In this document: piece after piece, positions 5,630 through 7,544 of the stretch | How the letters are laid out: the number at the start of each line of letters is the position of its first letter | Position numbering within the stretch: the stretch's first letter is position 1 | Assembly (NCBI GenBank): GCA_964508755.1 | Contig: CAZDUZ010000044.1 | Location: 1-7,544, forward strand | Length of the DNA: 7,544 bases | DNA from: CAZDUZ01 sp964508755 | Lineage (GTDB): Bacteria > Patescibacteriota > Dojkabacteria > SC72 > JAFGCJ01 | Direction of reading: 5' to 3' | The notes under the pieces: generated by a model | The model's database searches: none | What the model was told of the DNA's origin: nothing | Seen by the model: the letters and a program-made list of their open reading frames with translations, nothing else | Position numbers and translations under genes: made by a program

Positions 5630-7544
5630 ATGCGGAAAACACACAGGTTACTAACCACACTCTTTGTTAATATAATCCTTACGTTTTACCTTGCGTTGCA
5701 GGGTATTGTTCCAATCCTCCCCGTTTCCCCTGTCAGTGCAGCAGACTTTGACATTGTTGTTAACCGTGTTCTTACCGTTCCCGAAACGGGAATGGCAATC
5801 CAGGTTTCGGAGACAAGAACAGTAACTAATAGATCCGCAAGTTATTATATTCCTGCAGGATCAATAGAAACATTTTCCATTCAAAGTTTTAAAGAAGGTT
5901 TCGAAGATACAGAAAGAAAGCAGAAAGAGCAAACAATCAAACTCACTAACGCTAAAGGTAAACCGATTCCTTTTACTACAGAACTACAAGACACTACGAT
6001 CCTCGTTAAAGCTACCTACCCTTCCAATGTCGAATATGGATCTTCCTTTTCTTTTATCCTCAGTTATGAAACAAACGAACTGAGAGAAAAAGTGGGAAGT
6101 GTCACTAACGTTTTTATCCCGGGATTAAGCACTGAATTCACCGGTGATAGCACCGATCCAACCACAAAAACAGTAACCAATATTGCCTATCAGACGTCCC
6201 TTGTCGTTCCCCTCTCAATGGGTGAAAAATCTTTCACCCTGCCAGAACCGGACAGCATAACGAGCACGGCACAAAATACTATTTACAGTTTCAACACTGA
6301 ATCACTCATTGGTACGACCGTTTGGCACCAAATCGGTGATCATCAAACTTATTTTTTTAAAATGACTCAACCAATTCACAAATCCGACCAATATACACCA
6401 GAACAATTATCATTCCTCTCGAAAGCCGAATACGAACTTATACTTCCCCGTGATTACTCCGAAACAAATCAGAAGGTGTTTTTTTCAAAGATTGAACCGA
6501 AACCTGACAAGATTTCCCTCGATGATGATGGAAATGTCATCGCCACTTTTTTTATGGATGCCACCAAAGAAGGCCGGATTGACGTCGAAGGGTACATCAC
6601 CGTATCTACCGAGGAAGATCTTACAGGAGGAATGGATGCCAATAATGCCACAGTGGAAGAAATACTAAGGTCCGATCCTTCGATGTCAAGTTACCTGAAA
6701 TCAGCTCAATTTTGGGAGGTTTCAGCCCCTGAAATACATGCAAAAGCACTGGAACTCTCTCAGGGTAAAACCAGAATTTTAGATATTCTCAAAGCTGATT
6801 ATGAGTTTATTGTCCAGTCTATCGATTACGATGATTTCAAATACGGTGACCGAAACACACGCCGGGGAGCTTTGGCTACTCTCAAGGGAGGCAGCAGTGT
6901 ATGTATGGAATACTCGGACCTTCTTATAGCCCTTGCAAGAGCCCAAGGTATTCCAGCTCGAGCAGCTTACGGCTATGGATACGATCCTAAACTTCCTCCT
7001 GATCAACAGGAAGAACATCAATGGGTGCAAACGTGGGTCCCCCATTATGGGTGGCTCACCATTGACCCGACCTGGGGCGAAACAGGACGTGAGTTTATCG
7101 GCAAAGATCTGGACCATGCGTTGTGGTATGTCGCTTCGATTAATCCAAACCTCCCCTCCCCGCTTAAAGTCACCGCGGCTACCACTGATTTCATACTTGA
7201 AAACAGCATTATTGAAATTACTGCTGTTGATGGAATTCCGGAAGGCATATCACTCAAGACCCTTACCCAGATATCCTCTGATGCAGGAGATACTCAATCA
7301 GGAAGCGTCGAATTTCTGAGACATGTACAGACGTCAATGATGGGAAGAACGTTAGTAATAATACTTCCGGTGGTAGTCCTTCTCGTTGGTCTTACTATTG
7401 TAGGAAAGATTCTATCCTTTCTATTTAAACCGAGGAGGAAGCTTTCAGCTTCTTCATTACCTAAAAACACGACGCAGGAATCGTTCACCGTCTCCCCTAA
7501 TGCATCAAGCCATTCTCCTTACCAACCGATTACCTCTCCATCAG
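5630..7544 (+). CDS. Secreted, membrane-anchored transglutaminase-like domain protein (runs off right edge)
   Basis: The frame is open for 638 codons and continues past the edge. Residues 1-37 are a signal peptide: MRKTHR, a hydrophobic core, then PVSPVSA with likely cleavage after Ala37 or Ala38. Residues about 40-330 look beta-rich, including IGDHQTYFF near 235-243 and DDDGN at 298-302, a pattern I recall from Microgenomates transglutaminase-like proteins. The transglutaminase-like core (PF01841 type) follows: Cys425 in GGSSVCMEYSDLLIALARAQ, then GIPARAAYGYGY, His463 in HQWVQTWVPHYGW, and Asp479 in IDPTW, so the Cys-His-Asp triad is complete. A membrane segment spans about 575-592, followed by a basic stop-transfer (KPRRK, 600-604) and a Ser/Pro/Thr-rich cytoplasmic tail. 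The enzyme core therefore faces outside. Such folds can be proteases, amidases or cross-linkers; which applies is unknown. ATG 5630 is chosen because it alone keeps the signal peptide. Confidence 0.93.
   Translation, partial: MRKTHRLLTTLFVNIILTFYLALQGIVPILPVSPVSAADFDIVVNRVLTVPETGMAIQVSETRTVTNRSASYYIPAGSIETFSIQSFKEGFEDTERKQKEQTIKLTNAKGKPIPFTTELQDTTILVKATYPSNVEYGSSFSFILSYETNELREKVGSVTNVFIPGLSTEFTGDSTDPTTKTVTNIAYQTSLVVPLSMGEKSFTLPEPDSITSTAQNTIYSFNTESLIGTTVWHQIGDHQTYFFKMTQPIHKSDQYTPEQLSFLSKAEYELILPRDYSETNQKVFFSKIEPKPDKISLDDDGNVIATFFMDATKEGRIDVEGYITVSTEEDLTGGMDANNATVEEILRSDPSMSSYLKSAQFWEVSAPEIHAKALELSQGKTRILDILKADYEFIVQSIDYDDFKYGDRNTRRGALATLKGGSSVCMEYSDLLIALARAQGIPARAAYGYGYDPKLPPDQQEEHQWVQTWVPHYGWLTIDPTWGETGREFIGKDLDHALWYVASINPNLPSPLKVTAATTDFILENSIIEITAVDGIPEGISLKTLTQISSDAGDTQSGSVEFLRHVQTSMMGRTLVIILPVVVLLVGLTIVGKILSFLFKPRRKLSASSLPKNTTQESFTVSPNASSHSPYQPITSPS

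Noticed and set aside
5575..5654. AAGGA followed by ATGAAATAA and then a 21-codon frame from 5589
   Set aside because: It looks like a leader peptide, but most of it lies upstream of the predicted transcription start of the transglutaminase-like gene and it has no conserved features.
6779..7117. Minus-strand open frame opposite the transglutaminase-like core
   Set aside because: It is antisense to a well-supported domain and has low-complexity, unrecognisable translation with no start signals.
6933..7319. A 128-codon open frame on the plus strand, in another frame inside the transglutaminase-like gene
   Set aside because: It overlaps the catalytic core, whose frame is clearly coding, and its own translation has no recognisable features.
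1..7544. Mobile element, CRISPR array, tRNA or rRNA
   Set aside because: No transposase, terminal repeats, regularly spaced repeats, or RNA-gene signatures were seen on either strand.

Overview
The window suggests a small-genome, monoderm-like bacterium of the Candidate Phyla Radiation (Patescibacteria), perhaps near Microgenomates, Katanobacteria or Dojkabacteria. This is inference from gene style: a single-anchor S41 peptidase, a large secreted transglutaminase-like protein of a type I associate with those groups, and an rpsF-ssb-rpsR cluster with no rplI after it. There is no rRNA or tRNA here to place it firmly. The DNA looks moderately AT-rich, and the standard code works (stops TAA and TAG, Trp as TGG).

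Layout, right to left on the minus strand: ychF (ribosome-associated ATPase/GTPase), then rpsF-ssb-rpsR (ribosomal protein S6, single-stranded DNA-binding protein, S18), then a two-gene unit of unknown function, then the first 95 codons of a membrane-anchored C-terminal processing peptidase that runs off the left edge. The only plus-strand gene starts at 5630, diverges from ychF, and runs off the right edge. It encodes a signal peptide, a beta-rich ectodomain, a transglutaminase-like Cys-His-Asp domain and a C-terminal membrane anchor. It has no stop codon inside the window, so a search for closed reading frames would miss it.

The central genes are translation and replication housekeeping. 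The two edge genes act at the cell surface. The two-gene unit (1431-2777, then 366-1427, separated by 3 bases) is the least understood part. From memory of sequence patterns, the first protein resembles a degenerate MutL/GlmL-type ASKHA protein with a C-terminal D-x-R-x-x-P motif, and the second resembles a barrel-sandwich plus KOW/SH3-like protein. I recall both families being adjacent in Chloroflexi (Anaerolineae) as uncharacterised genes.

Promoter-like sites can be read before the peptidase, the two-gene unit, rpsF, ychF and the transglutaminase gene. The last is the best match (CTGACA, 17-base spacer, TATAAT) and ends 6 bases before the ATG, which predicts a leaderless mRNA. Most other starts also lack a clear Shine-Dalgarno sequence. 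No mobile element, CRISPR array, RNA gene or origin was seen.
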